DNA from: Syntrophobacterales bacterium
Lineage (GTDB): Bacteria > Desulfobacterota > Syntrophia > Syntrophales > UBA5619
Direction of reading: 5' to 3'
NCBI GenBank assembly: GCA_019429105.1
Contig: JAHYJE010000006.1
Span: 29,770-93,769, forward strand
Length of the DNA stretch: 64,000 bases
Part shown: piece by piece, positions 33,884 to 42,964 of the stretch
How the letters are laid out: each line of letters starts with the position of its first letter
How positions within the stretch are numbered: position 1 is the first letter of the stretch
The notes under the pieces: generated by a model
The model's database searches: none
What the model saw: only the letters and a program-made list of their open reading frames with translations
What the model was told of the DNA's origin: nothing
Position numbers and translations under genes: made by a program

Positions 33884-34522
33884 ATGAACAGCGATAGCGA
33901 CATTGACCGTTTCGTAAAAGACCCCAGTCTGTTGATCGAACTTTGCCGCAATGTCATTGACGAAATTGTGGAAACACCTTCCAGTGCGGATACCGCAGAA
34001 AAAGAGGCGCAGCTGCTCATCATCGCCCGGACGATTGATAGATTGGAGAGGTCCAAGGTAGCAGTACCGGATGTTTTTCGAGCGGAAAAAACGAAGCTCG
34101 CGGCGGCAATAGAAGTTCAATCCGAATCTGTTCGAGCTCTCAGCGATCTTGCAGCTGGCTTCGAGGGGATTGTCAAAGAATTGAAGGGTCGCCTTGAAAG
34201 GCACACGTCTCCAGGTATGACTCGAAGGTCAACGGGTCCGCGCTCAAATATGCCAAAAACCGGCCTTGAAGTTCTTCGCATAAACATAATCCGAGCACTT
34301 AAAAAACTCGGCAACCGTGCACGGGTGAGTGATGTTTTTGATGAGATGGAACGGCAGCTTGCTGGTAAGTTGCTCCCCGGCGATTTGGCGGTACGTCAAG
34401 ATGGTAAAACGATTGTATGGAGAAACAATGCACAATGGGAGCGATTGCGAATGAAGCGCGACGGCACTCTACGCAGTGATTCTCCGAACGGCATTTGGGA
34501 ACTCAGCGAGGACCACCGATGA
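33884..34522 (+). CDS. Winged-helix protein of the DndD-linked operon
   Basis: 212-aa protein, ATG preceded by AGGAGGAACC. The N-terminal two thirds is helical (DIDRFVKDPSLLIELCRNVIDEIVE; a coiled segment FRAEKTKLAAAIEVQSESVRALSDLA). The C-terminal 80 residues look like a winged helix: LEVLRINIIRALKKLGNRARVSDVFDEMER, then WRNNAQWERLRMKRDGTLRSDSPNGIWELS, similar to Mrr-N/restriction-associated DNA-binding domains. It likely recognises DNA for the ATPases next to it. Overlaps dndD (ATGA). Confidence 0.75.
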   Translation: MNSDSDIDRFVKDPSLLIELCRNVIDEIVETPSSADTAEKEAQLLIIARTIDRLERSKVAVPDVFRAEKTKLAAAIEVQSESVRALSDLAAGFEGIVKELKGRLERHTSPGMTRRSTGPRSNMPKTGLEVLRINIIRALKKLGNRARVSDVFDEMERQLAGKLLPGDLAVRQDGKTIVWRNNAQWERLRMKRDGTLRSDSPNGIWELSEDHR

Positions 34523-36510
34523 AATTCCGCAAACTGATCATCGAAAACTACAAATCTTTCCAGTTCGCGACGGAGATCACTTTCCCAATCGGCGAGGATG
34601 GACGAAGCATTTTCCTTATCGGCGGAATGAACGGCGCAGGTAAGACCGCCTTCACGGAAGCGATCAACTGCTGCCTCTACGGGGCCAAATCGGATGACAT
34701 ATACCGCAACATCAACCGCCGCGAGAAGGCTAAAGGCAATACCAGCGTCTCTTTTGAACTGGTCATGGAAATGGATGACTTTTCGGAACTGGTGGTGAAA
34801 CGCACCTGGACCGCCGGGGCAACGGGCGACCCCAGACCGCGCGACCTGACGGAACGATTGGTAATCGTTCGGGACGGCAAGCGCGTCTCGGTTCAGAATC
34901 AAGAAATCTGGCAGGATTTTATCCGCTCGATGATTCCGCCGGGCATCACCCAGTTCTTCTTTTTCGATGGAGAGAAAATTCAGACTATTGCCGCAGATGA
35001 TCATTCAGAGATCCGGCTTAAATCCTCCCTGGAGGCGGCCCTCGGCATCCAATATATCAATCGTCTTGCCGGTGACATCCTTTACATCAAGCAGGAAGAA
35101 CGTAAGGGATTTGTCGAAATCTCCGACGAAGACCTGGAGTTCAAGCGGAGCGAGCTTAAGAAAGAACGGAGCAAGTTGTTTCGCAAAAACCAGGAGCGGG
35201 ATGGAGTACGGGAAGAATTGGCCGGTTTCAAAGCACAGATGGAGGAGGCCAGAGAACGGTTTGCCGAGGCATTTCATGCGGCGCCGGAGTCGCGGGAGGC
35301 GATGCGTGAACAGGAAAAGAAACGCCTTCAGGTCGCGCTGCGGCTTGCCCAAGTGGAGAGTGAAATACGCTCTCTTTGTGAGAAGGCGCTGCCATTTGCG
35401 TTTACGGGCAAGATGTTTGAAGGCATCCGACGACAAATTGAGGCTGAACGGGAATCAGCCACCGGCGAGGCAATCAAGGAGCATGCGTCCGGTCTGGCCA
35501 AGCGTATCGTGCGGGTCGTGGAGGAACCGGAGCCGATCTACCAGGAAAAGCTGTCCGCTGAAAAAATGGCTGAACTAGAAAAGCGCATCTTTCGCCTCCT
35601 CAAGGAAGGCGACGCAAAAGGAAATATAGCTAAGGTTCTGGACCTTTCAGATCGGGATGCGGCCAGGGTTTTGAACAAGATGGAGGTTTTGGAGACCAGC
35701 GATATATTTCTCCTCAAACCTCTTCTGGAGGAAAAAAGTGAACTGGCATCTCAGCTCCGGCAGCTTGAGGGATTGAGTAAGGCCGGTGCCATGACGGAAT
35801 CGGAACGGGAATTGTTTGATCAGTTGCAGGCGGAGATGGAGGGTTGTTCGACTCAGATTGGCCGTAAGACAGAGCAGTTGCGCTTGTTGGAAGAAGAAAT
35901 TATTTCCCTCGAAAAACGGATTAGCGAGATCGAGGTGGAAATAGAAAAACTTTACGAGAAACATCACATTTCCAAGGAGCGGGCCGATTTTATTCAGGAG
36001 TGCGATGCTATTTCCGGTGTCCTCAATCAATTCATCGTCCGCCTGCGAAAGAACAAGGTTCATTTTCTGCAGGAGAAGACCTTCGATATGTATCGTCTCC
36101 TCTCCAGTCGCAGCGGGTTGATCAAGGATATCATCATTGATGACAAGACCTATGAGGTTCGGATAACCGATCGCAATGGGCACGAGATCAAGAAATCAGG
36201 GCTCTCGGCAGGTGAAAAGGAAGTCTTCGCCGTTTCGTTGCTTTGGGGCCTGGCCCAAACGAGCCAACTTAAACTCCCGATTATCATTGATACGCCATTG
36301 TCCCGTCTGGACAGCACACACCGAGATAACATTGTGAACAACTATTTCCCCAATGCGGGAGAACAGGTGGTTATCCTTTCAACCGATACGGAGATAGACA
36401 AGGATTATTATCGGGCGCTCAAAGCGCGGCTTAGCGGCGCCGGCAGCTTCGAATTTGATCAGCGTCAGGAATTGACGACTTTCAGAGGAGGTTATTTTTG
36501 GGAGAAATAA
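34519..36510 (+). CDS. dndD: DndD-family SMC-like ATPase
   Basis: 663-aa ABC/SMC-type ATPase. N-terminus MKFRKLIIENYKSFQF and Walker A GGMNGAGKT (35-43), the DndD-typical FFFFDGEKIQT (about 145-155), two long coiled-coil arms around a central helical region, and a C-terminal ABC signature LSAGEKEVFAVSLLWGLAQTS with Walker B LPIIIDTPLSRLDSTH, then VVILSTDTEID. This C-terminal pattern is the hallmark of DndD of the DNA phosphorothioation system. There is no DndC sulfurtransferase in the window, so sulfur modification is unlikely here. Three nt separate it from the DndE-HerA gene. Confidence 0.9.
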   Translation: MKFRKLIIENYKSFQFATEITFPIGEDGRSIFLIGGMNGAGKTAFTEAINCCLYGAKSDDIYRNINRREKAKGNTSVSFELVMEMDDFSELVVKRTWTAGATGDPRPRDLTERLVIVRDGKRVSVQNQEIWQDFIRSMIPPGITQFFFFDGEKIQTIAADDHSEIRLKSSLEAALGIQYINRLAGDILYIKQEERKGFVEISDEDLEFKRSELKKERSKLFRKNQERDGVREELAGFKAQMEEARERFAEAFHAAPESREAMREQEKKRLQVALRLAQVESEIRSLCEKALPFAFTGKMFEGIRRQIEAERESATGEAIKEHASGLAKRIVRVVEEPEPIYQEKLSAEKMAELEKRIFRLLKEGDAKGNIAKVLDLSDRDAARVLNKMEVLETSDIFLLKPLLEEKSELASQLRQLEGLSKAGAMTESERELFDQLQAEMEGCSTQIGRKTEQLRLLEEEIISLEKRISEIEVEIEKLYEKHHISKERADFIQECDAISGVLNQFIVRLRKNKVHFLQEKTFDMYRLLSSRSGLIKDIIIDDKTYEVRITDRNGHEIKKSGLSAGEKEVFAVSLLWGLAQTSQLKLPIIIDTPLSRLDSTHRDNIVNNYFPNAGEQVVILSTDTEIDKDYYRALKARLSGAGSFEFDQRQELTTFRGGYFWEK

Positions 36511-36513
36511 AGC

Positions 36514-38043
36514 ATGGCCGATCGTCTTTACACATCGAACGACGCCGATGAAGTTCTCAGCGCTTTACGTTTTGAAACAAAGCTGGAAAAGGCGACTCTG
36601 GCCCGGATTGCCTTCGCCTTGTCGCTTGAAAAAGCAGGGTTAAACGTGCCGCAGAGCGCGAGCTTTACCGGCGGTGAAATGAAGCGCCCCACGTTTATTG
36701 GCGAGGATGAGGTGTTCATACGCACTCTGATTTCCTATGTTTACCAAAAGCGGGATATTGCTGAGGATGAATTTTTTTCAAATCGTTCTATTGTCAAAAA
36801 CCATATTGATAACGGTGCGGCGATCTTGGGCAACCTTTTCCAGGAATGTGGGCGAGATGCGGATAGCCTCCTCCATCGTTTGCTGAACGACGTCGAATTT
36901 GGCGGTGGCCGTGAAGCAGCCGGACGTGACCTGGACATTTTTATTGGCCGGACTCTTCTGCAACGGCATGAACTGACCATGGAACTAAATAATACAGCCA
37001 AACACGCGAATTCTCATCTGGCCATCATGGGCAAACCCGGTGTCGGGAAAACACAATTTCTCCTGAAAATTTTGACGGATATTCGCATCCAGTCCAATTA
37101 TCAGACCAATTTCATCTATTTCGATTACAAGGGAGATGTCGTTGATAATGGACGTTTTCTTGAAGTAGCCAAGGTCACTCCTTACCGCCTGCTGCAAAGC
37201 GGTCAAAATCTTCCCATCAACCCGTTCGTTCTCCCCGCTTACGACGAACAAACGATAAATGTTTCTGCCAGAGAGAAAGCGGAAAGCTTTGCGTCCATCA
37301 ACAGCAAACTGGGTGTGGTTCAAAAAGGCGCTTTGACCGAGGCCATCCGGGCCGCCTATGCGCAACGGGCGGGGTCTGTGGCGCCTTATCCTGATTTTCA
37401 TGATATCTACCAAATAGTTATAGCGATGTACGAAGAAGACAATAAAAAGGATGACAGCTTAATCGAGGTGCTTCGAGACTTGGCTGATTTCGACCTTTTC
37501 TGGCGTCACGGCAGCGATATAGCCCCTATTGGCAGGCTTTCAGATCGCACGATATTGATCGACGTTCACACAATGCCCGTTTTGAAGGAACTGGTTGCCT
37601 ACCTTGTCATCGAGCGTCTCTATAAAGAGATGTCCGTTTTGCCGGATAGTCCGATCAAGAATGGGCGACGAACAATTCGTACAATTTTGGTGATTGATGA
37701 AGCCCATAACTATTTGAATCAGAATAATATTTTCTTGCAACGCATCATAAGGGAGGGTCGATCCAAAGGTGTCGTGGTATTTTTTGCCAGCCAGTCGCCC
37801 AATGATTACCAGCAGAAGTTTTTCAATTTTCAGGAGCTCCTCGAATTTGCCTTTATCTTCCAATGTGAGGGGGTTGCCGGCGGATCGATCCAGGATATCC
37901 TGGGTTGCAGTGCAAAGTCCGCGAAAGATTTGCAGGTAGAGATAGCGCGCCTGGAACCATGGCAAGTTGTCGCTCGGAGCCCCGAAAAAACTGAGGAATT
38001 CGTTAAATTTACTGCCGAAGCGTTTCACAAGAGCTATGCGTAA
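36514..38043 (+). CDS. DndE-HerA fusion ATPase
   Basis: 509-aa protein. Residues 1-125 resemble DndE (RLYTSNDADEVLSALRFET, ATLARIAFALSLEKAGL, FTGGEMKRPTFIGEDEVFIRTLISYVY, FSNRSIVKNHIDNGAAIL). Residues 150-509 are a HerA/FtsK-type motor: Walker A GKPGVGKT (173-180), FDYKGDVVDNG (about 203-213), Walker B ILVIDEAHNYL (391-401), IIREGRSKGV (411-420) and the sensor ASQSPND (425-431). HerA-type ATPases pump or process DNA with nuclease partners. Fusion of a DndE domain to a translocase suggests direct coupling of target binding with DNA translocation. Last gene of the operon. Confidence 0.87.
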   Translation: MADRLYTSNDADEVLSALRFETKLEKATLARIAFALSLEKAGLNVPQSASFTGGEMKRPTFIGEDEVFIRTLISYVYQKRDIAEDEFFSNRSIVKNHIDNGAAILGNLFQECGRDADSLLHRLLNDVEFGGGREAAGRDLDIFIGRTLLQRHELTMELNNTAKHANSHLAIMGKPGVGKTQFLLKILTDIRIQSNYQTNFIYFDYKGDVVDNGRFLEVAKVTPYRLLQSGQNLPINPFVLPAYDEQTINVSAREKAESFASINSKLGVVQKGALTEAIRAAYAQRAGSVAPYPDFHDIYQIVIAMYEEDNKKDDSLIEVLRDLADFDLFWRHGSDIAPIGRLSDRTILIDVHTMPVLKELVAYLVIERLYKEMSVLPDSPIKNGRRTIRTILVIDEAHNYLNQNNIFLQRIIREGRSKGVVVFFASQSPNDYQQKFFNFQELLEFAFIFQCEGVAGGSIQDILGCSAKSAKDLQVEIARLEPWQVVARSPEKTEEFVKFTAEAFHKSYA

Positions 38044-38452
38044 TAGCATATCAAGCTGAATTCCCTGTAGATAGAGAACCGCTCAGATACAAACAGCCTT
38101 ATACTTCATTACCAGGAAATAATCAGTTACGCAGACGCACGTTTCATTCCGAATTCAGTAATCCGGAGCAATCTGTCAAACAGTGGACTTGTATTTGCAA
38201 CCAAGTGAAGCTCGATTCATCTATCAATTCCAAAATGCTGAAAGTTCTCAAAAAATAATTGGAGCAAAATGTGCCCCTGATCACATTTTAAAATATAAGT
38301 TTTTCTGCTTCTATTAAACATTTTTATTTGCTGTCATTTATTAGCCTTGAATATGGAAGGCGTTGAGTGCCACGATGTCGTGGGCAGAAAAGGCGGATTT
38401 ATCGTTCCGCTTTCGTCTCACCATTGATCCAACTATCCAACATGATTGCATG
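38044..38452. other. Intergenic region after the defence operon
   Basis: About 410 bp between convergent genes. AT-rich, with no gene, clear terminator or promoter recognised. Confidence 0.4.
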
Positions 38453-39817
38453 TTATCGTTCCGCTTTCGTTCCGTCTTCTGAACTGGAGCCATCTCCCAC
38501 GATATAATAGGTCCCTCGCCCGGATCCATGCGATACGATCCATCCCTCTTCAACCAGTTTTGAAATTCGCCTGTGCATGGATGTCTTTGGCAAGTTGAAA
38601 AAATCCATCAGTTGGATGATCGATGCCTTGCCTTGAGTGGACAGCCACTGACATATTCTGGCTTCTTCCGGCATCAGACCGGCCGCCTCGAACGACGAGA
38701 AGATTTCCACACGGAAGGCATGTTCCGTAGAAGAAAATCTCGGCGGGGGCAGATGCGCTGCGGCCATCGCCTCCCGCATGCGATAGATGCCGCTGCCCAG
38801 GCGCTCGACGTATCCCGTGCGGTAGAAGAGATCGGCAAGCAGACGGTTGCGGGGCATCGCGCGCGTTCCAAGTTCCGCCATCGACAAACCGTAAGGAAGG
38901 CCACCGGGACTGTCGATTTCCATTCGCTGCGGATGCATATGCACATAGATGCGCAGCGCATCGGCAAAGTAATCCCTGTGGGTCACGGCATTCAGAAGTG
39001 CCTCCCGGAAGACCGGCTCCGGGATCTCGGGAATTTCCTCTCGGGGGCCCGCCTTTTCAATCCGGTAACCGACGCGGAGATTGCGGCGGATGAATCCTGA
39101 GGCTGCTTCGAATTGTTCCTCCAATGTTCCGATTGCGTCAATGCGATCCAGAACCCTGGCCCGCGTCTCGTCGGCGTACAGGGCGCAGGTGACGCAGGCC
39201 TCCGGGAAAAAACGCTGCGGTTCGCGACCGAAAAACAGGATGGCCGCACGGGTCAGCAGGAGGCGGTTTTCCTGTTTCTGTGCAATGCCCAGATTGATGA
39301 GGAGGTCCGCCGGGGCTGTCTTCCCGGGAAGTCCCCGTTTGCGCAGAAAGGCACTGATTCTCTCCGTATGGAGACATGTTTTCGCATCCGCCTTTTCTTC
39401 AAATTGTTCATCGAAGCGGATTTTCTCCGTTTTGATCGCAAAACGGAAGATTTCGTCCCGGTTGAGTTGTTGCGAGTTGGGGCCGATACGCAGGAAAAAA
39501 CCTTCGCTGCACCGGTAAGGCTTGTCCACGCCCTCCGGAACGATGATCTCCACAACCTGACGATGGGATGCCAGACGGATGGGGATACGCGGATCGCATT
39601 TGTTGGCAATATCCTGGATTTGACTGCGCAAGCGGTTGGAATCGGCCACTCCGACGATTTTCCCCGCGTCGGAAACGCCCAGAAAGATGGAACCTCCGGA
39701 TGCATTGGCGAAGGCCGCCATTTCCTTGGCTATTCCGGAGATGGCGGCCTTGAATTCCACCTTTTGCCCTTCACCTTCCGCACAGACGATTTGCATGCTG
39801 TCCTTCGCGGGCATCAA
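38453..39817 (-). CDS. AlbA_2/Schlafen-type ATP-binding regulator
   Basis: 454-aa protein. The N-terminal domain is AlbA_2: EGQKVEFKAAISGIAKEMAAFANASGGSIFLGVSDAGKIVGV. A middle segment matches the ATP-dependent helicase-like/GHKL-type C-domain of these regulators (EALLNAVTHRDY, RMEIDSPGGLPYGLS, RNRLLADLFYRTGYVERLGSGIYRM). The last 70 residues are a winged helix (IIQLMDFFNLPKTSMHRRISKLVEEGWIV). Such proteins are frequent in mobile islands, as regulators or nucleases. It lies convergent to the dnd-like operon, with a terminator just before its start. Confidence 0.82.
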   Translation of the reverse strand: MMPAKDSMQIVCAEGEGQKVEFKAAISGIAKEMAAFANASGGSIFLGVSDAGKIVGVADSNRLRSQIQDIANKCDPRIPIRLASHRQVVEIIVPEGVDKPYRCSEGFFLRIGPNSQQLNRDEIFRFAIKTEKIRFDEQFEEKADAKTCLHTERISAFLRKRGLPGKTAPADLLINLGIAQKQENRLLLTRAAILFFGREPQRFFPEACVTCALYADETRARVLDRIDAIGTLEEQFEAASGFIRRNLRVGYRIEKAGPREEIPEIPEPVFREALLNAVTHRDYFADALRIYVHMHPQRMEIDSPGGLPYGLSMAELGTRAMPRNRLLADLFYRTGYVERLGSGIYRMREAMAAAHLPPPRFSSTEHAFRVEIFSSFEAAGLMPEEARICQWLSTQGKASIIQLMDFFNLPKTSMHRRISKLVEEGWIVSHGSGRGTYYIVGDGSSSEDGTKAER

Positions 39818-39858
39818 CCGGCGCCTCCCGAAAATCGGAAAGAGCCGTTAAATACAAA

Positions 39859-39889
39859 ACCCCGCGGTCTTTTTGGTGAGACGCGGGGT
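39859..39889 (-). terminator. Rho-independent terminator before the AlbA gene
   Basis: ACCCCGCG (39859-39866) pairs with CGCGGGGT (39882-39889) around a 15-nt loop; on the minus strand the stem is followed by TTTTGTATTT. It lies 41 nt upstream of the AlbA start, so it either ends an upstream transcript or attenuates the gene. Confidence 0.75.
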
Positions 39890-40147
39890 CTGTGGGGCGT
39901 TCGTTCCATGGCTTCCTTTTCCGGAAAATCTTCAAAAAGGCGCGCTGCCGGATCAAAGGGTGTTTTTTAATGATCACATTTTTGCATGCAAGCGAAATTG
40001 ATCAAACAATCGCCGATTAGCCAAGGGTTATTTCGATTGCTCGGCAAAATTTATACGACTGTAAATGCCTTTACAGAATGCCAAAGGGGAAGAGCTTTCC
40101 GAAGCGGCTGAGAAAAAATGCTCATTCCCATTCTTTAGCCTCGATGT

Positions 40148-41134
40148 TTATTGATTTGTCCGGTACGCCCTTCTCCGGGAGACGGGAGACATGTGGCCGG
40201 CCTTTTCCGTTTCCGTGATTTGAAAGAAGGCCATGTGAATCACTGTGCCCTCGTACACCAAGGCGGAACCGACGAGCTTCTTTCCTTCATAGCGGTAATC
40301 CCGGCCGTAGCCGACGGAGTCGAATGGATGCTCCGTGCACCGGAGAGTCTTTTTCAGGAATGCATAGGCCTTTTCCCAAGGTGTTTCTTTTCCTCTTGCC
40401 GGTTTCTCCGTCAGGGCATCCATCACATAACTCCGGATCAGCTTGGGATGGAGCATTCTGAATGCCGCTGCGCGTGAGACCGCATCCAGACCGACGACTT
40501 CCCCGTTCACAAGAACGAGAAGACCATTCTGATCGGCAACAATCGGGAGATGCTCCAAAAAGGTGTCCAGATCTTCCTGTTTTGCTTCCAGAATGTCGTT
40601 CATTGCTCCTGTAACGGAACTGACTTTATTTACGTGAGCCTGAATTGCGATCTCATCCCAGACGGCTCCCTGATCAGACCGAAAAGCATTCATGGCTTTT
40701 AGATTCTCGCACACCGATGCATTTTTCACCCGCCGCAGCTTGGCCGACATGATATATCCCGATTCCTCAAAGTGAGAAGAGCTGTAAGACCAGCGCCCGT
40801 GTTCGGTGCAGCTTACGGGGATGGCTGTTTCGGACTTTTCCCTGATCAGGATTGTGGTGTTTAGCACACGATTCTGTTTGGCTCCCGACAGTTCTTTACC
40901 GTCGAGGAGCAAGACGGGCTTTTCACCCCGGTTGATGACCTTAAGCTCCGGGACAGCTCCGCCCTCGGTCACTTCAGTAACAGTGAGGAAATTGCCTTCC
41001 ATTGCCTCCTTCATGGTCAGGTAATCCGGGCCGGAATCGCCGTTGCCGATCATGGGGATAACCGCCACATGATTGTGGACCTGAATCTCCCCGAATTTTA
41101 TTCCTTCCATCTGTACTTTAACGATCGCTTCCAT
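40148..41134 (-). CDS. ARPP-1-like conserved protein
   Basis: 328-aa protein of the ARPP-1-type domain family: FGEIQVHNHVAVIPMIGNGD, EVTEGGAVPELKVINRGEKPVLLLDGKELSGAKQNRVLNTTILI, and VSCTEHGRWSYSSSHF. No catalytic residue set is known to me. It has no signal peptide. It is divergent from the WYL regulator gene (41269), sharing 134 bp of promoter space, so that regulator may control it. Confidence 0.65.
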   Translation of the reverse strand: MEAIVKVQMEGIKFGEIQVHNHVAVIPMIGNGDSGPDYLTMKEAMEGNFLTVTEVTEGGAVPELKVINRGEKPVLLLDGKELSGAKQNRVLNTTILIREKSETAIPVSCTEHGRWSYSSSHFEESGYIMSAKLRRVKNASVCENLKAMNAFRSDQGAVWDEIAIQAHVNKVSSVTGAMNDILEAKQEDLDTFLEHLPIVADQNGLLVLVNGEVVGLDAVSRAAAFRMLHPKLIRSYVMDALTEKPARGKETPWEKAYAFLKKTLRCTEHPFDSVGYGRDYRYEGKKLVGSALVYEGTVIHMAFFQITETEKAGHMSPVSRRRAYRTNQ

Positions 41135-41268
41135 TTTTCCTCCTCCTTTCCCTCTTTTGTCTTGACCTTAGGCGTTTGTCTCTGATAATTCCAGACCAGA
41201 ACGACAAAGGAGCGTCGCATTATTTTTGGGTAAGCATTTTATTGTCGGTGCCGAAGGAGGGAAAAGCG

Positions 41269-42204
41269 ATGGCCCGTGAACAAAATGTGCAGACGAAACT
41301 GATCCGTCTGGGGCAGATCCTTCGAATCTTTATGGAGAAGGAAAAAGTCTCCAGCAGTTGGCTCAGCAAGCAATTCCAGACCACACCCCGGACAATCCAG
41401 CGTGATCTGCTACTCCTGAAAGAATCGGGATTCCCTCTCCATGAGCTTCAAAAAGGCGTCCACCAGATGAGCAAGGATCTGGTGAAGAACCTGGAGGTCT
41501 TTGACGACACGGAGCTGGCCCTGGTGGTAGCCCTTAAGAATATTGTGGGTCAGTTGGGACAGCCCTTCCAGAAGGCTGCGGATGGTGTGTTGGACCACTT
41601 GTATGACTGCGTAACCTCCATGCCTGTCTTTGTGAAGATTGACGACGCTGTTCCTTTGGACAGCAACCTTCTGAATAAAATTGTTAAGGCCATTCGGGAG
41701 AAGAAGCAGGTTTCCTTTCAATATGCGGCAGACAAGGGTCCCCATCCCGCCCAAATAGATCCCTATCGGGTCGTCTATTTCAGTGGTTTCTGGTATCTCA
41801 TCGGCAATGAACTCGCTACTGGTATCCTCAAACGCTATGCCCTCGACCGGATCACGGATTTCCGACTATTGAAAACATGCTGCCGGGAAGTACCGGCAGA
41901 CCTTGATGCCATCCTTCATAAAAGCGCCAACATCTGGTTCGCCGAGGAGCAGAATCTGGAGGTCACCGTTCTGATCGATTCCCAGGTGAGTCACTATTTC
42001 AAGCGGCGGAAGATGTTCCCCACCCAGGAGATCAAAGAAGAAAGGCCGGACTGCTGGGGAAATCTTGTATCAAGAGCCAATTGCAAAACTCCCGACTCTG
42101 TCATTCCCGCGACGCTTCTGGGCGGGAAAACGAAGTTTAATGTTCATAATCCAGTTTTTAACTATCTGAAATCATGGATGCCCGACAAAAGCATTCGGGC
42201 ATGA
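41269..42204 (+). pseudogene. HTH-WYL transcriptional regulator, 3' end disrupted by MITE
   Basis: Regulator with DeoR/HTH_11-like N-terminus (RLGQILRIFMEKEKVSSSWLSKQFQTTPRTIQRDLLLLKESGF) and a WYL domain (KKQVSFQYAADK, IDPYRVVYFSGFWYLIGNE, RYALDRITDFRLL). ATG at 41269 has AAGGAGGG upstream. The gene runs into MITE copy B at 42074, after GNLVS; the last about 43 codons are element sequence. Without the element and one TCAA copy the frame would read GNLVSRLFILEKKG and stop, still shorter than WYL proteins usually are. The regulator may remain partly functional. Confidence 0.82.
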
Positions 42205-42226
42205 CACTGAGTTTTGCAATTGCCTC
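42074..42226. mobile_element. MITE-like element, copy B (153 bp), TSD TCAA
   Basis: Ends GAGCCAATTGCAAAACT and complement of GAGGCAATTGCAAAACT; TCAA flanks it at 42070-42073 and 42227-42230. First half matches copies A and D; the second half is a different arm (AACTATCTGAAATCATGG…) shared with copy C. No coding capacity of its own; it supplies the terminal residues of the WYL frame. Confidence 0.9.
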
Positions 42227-42371
42227 TCAAGATTATTTATCCTGGAAAAGAAAGGCTAAATCTCAAAGGCAAAGGGGCATGGAATTTCTGAAAGTGGGGA
42301 GAGAATGGGGAGAAATCCTGCAAACAAAAAACAGGGGGTTGAGCTTTCATTGCCTAACCCCCTTTTTTAAT

Positions 42372-42447
42372 TGGTGAGCCCTGTCGGGATCGAACCGACA
42401 ACCTACTGATTAAGAGTCAGTTGCTCTACCAGCTGAGCTAAGGGCCC
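42372..42447 (-). tRNA. tRNA-Lys (CTT)
   Basis: 76 nt including encoded CCA. Cloverleaf with acceptor GGGCCCT, anticodon loop CTCTTAA (anticodon CTT, reading AAG) and T arm GGTTCGATCC. Last of four tRNA genes on the minus strand. Confidence 0.93.
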
Positions 42448-42463
42448 TGATTCTATACTTTTC

Positions 42464-42540
42464 TGGTGCGCCCGGTAGGATTCGAACCTACGACCAACAG
42501 ATTCGAAGTCTGCGACTCTATCCAGCTGAGCTACGGGCGC
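42464..42540 (-). tRNA. tRNA-Arg (TCG)
   Basis: 77 nt including encoded CCA. Acceptor GCGCCCG, anticodon loop CTTCGAA (anticodon TCG), T arm GGTTCGAATCC. Confidence 0.93.
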
Positions 42541-42578
42541 ATAATTTTGCTGTTTCTACCTCTGCCCGGCGCCATAAC

Positions 42579-42656
42579 TGGGGTGAGTGAAGGGATTTGA
42601 ACCCTCGGCCTCCGGGGCCACAACCCGGCACTCTAACCAACTGAGCTACACCCACC
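42579..42656 (-). tRNA. tRNA-His (GTG)
   Basis: 78 nt including encoded CCA and the extra 5' G (G-1 opposite C73), which gives the eight-base-pair acceptor stem that marks histidine tRNA. Anticodon loop TTGTGGC. Confidence 0.93.
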
Positions 42657-42665
42657 ATCCATATA

Positions 42666-42742
<77 letters not shown>

Positions 42743-42964
42743 ATTTCTTTTCCAAGCCTGCGTTCAGTATCTCTTCACAGAACATGGGCTTCTAAACTCT
42801 TTAACTTTTTTTGTCAAGCTCAAAATAAAAATTTGTGGAATAAAAATATTGACGGACGTTGAGATAAACGGCTATTATGCCGTCAAAACGGAAGTAAATT
42901 TCTATCGCTCCCGATGAATTGGAAAACATTGATTAATTAAATTAAATGAAAAGGGGAGGGAAAC

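Noticed and set aside
28530..38043. A canonical Dnd phosphorothioation system
   Set aside because: DndC and DndA are absent, and the modification genes are methylase and HsdS; I call it Dnd-like only.
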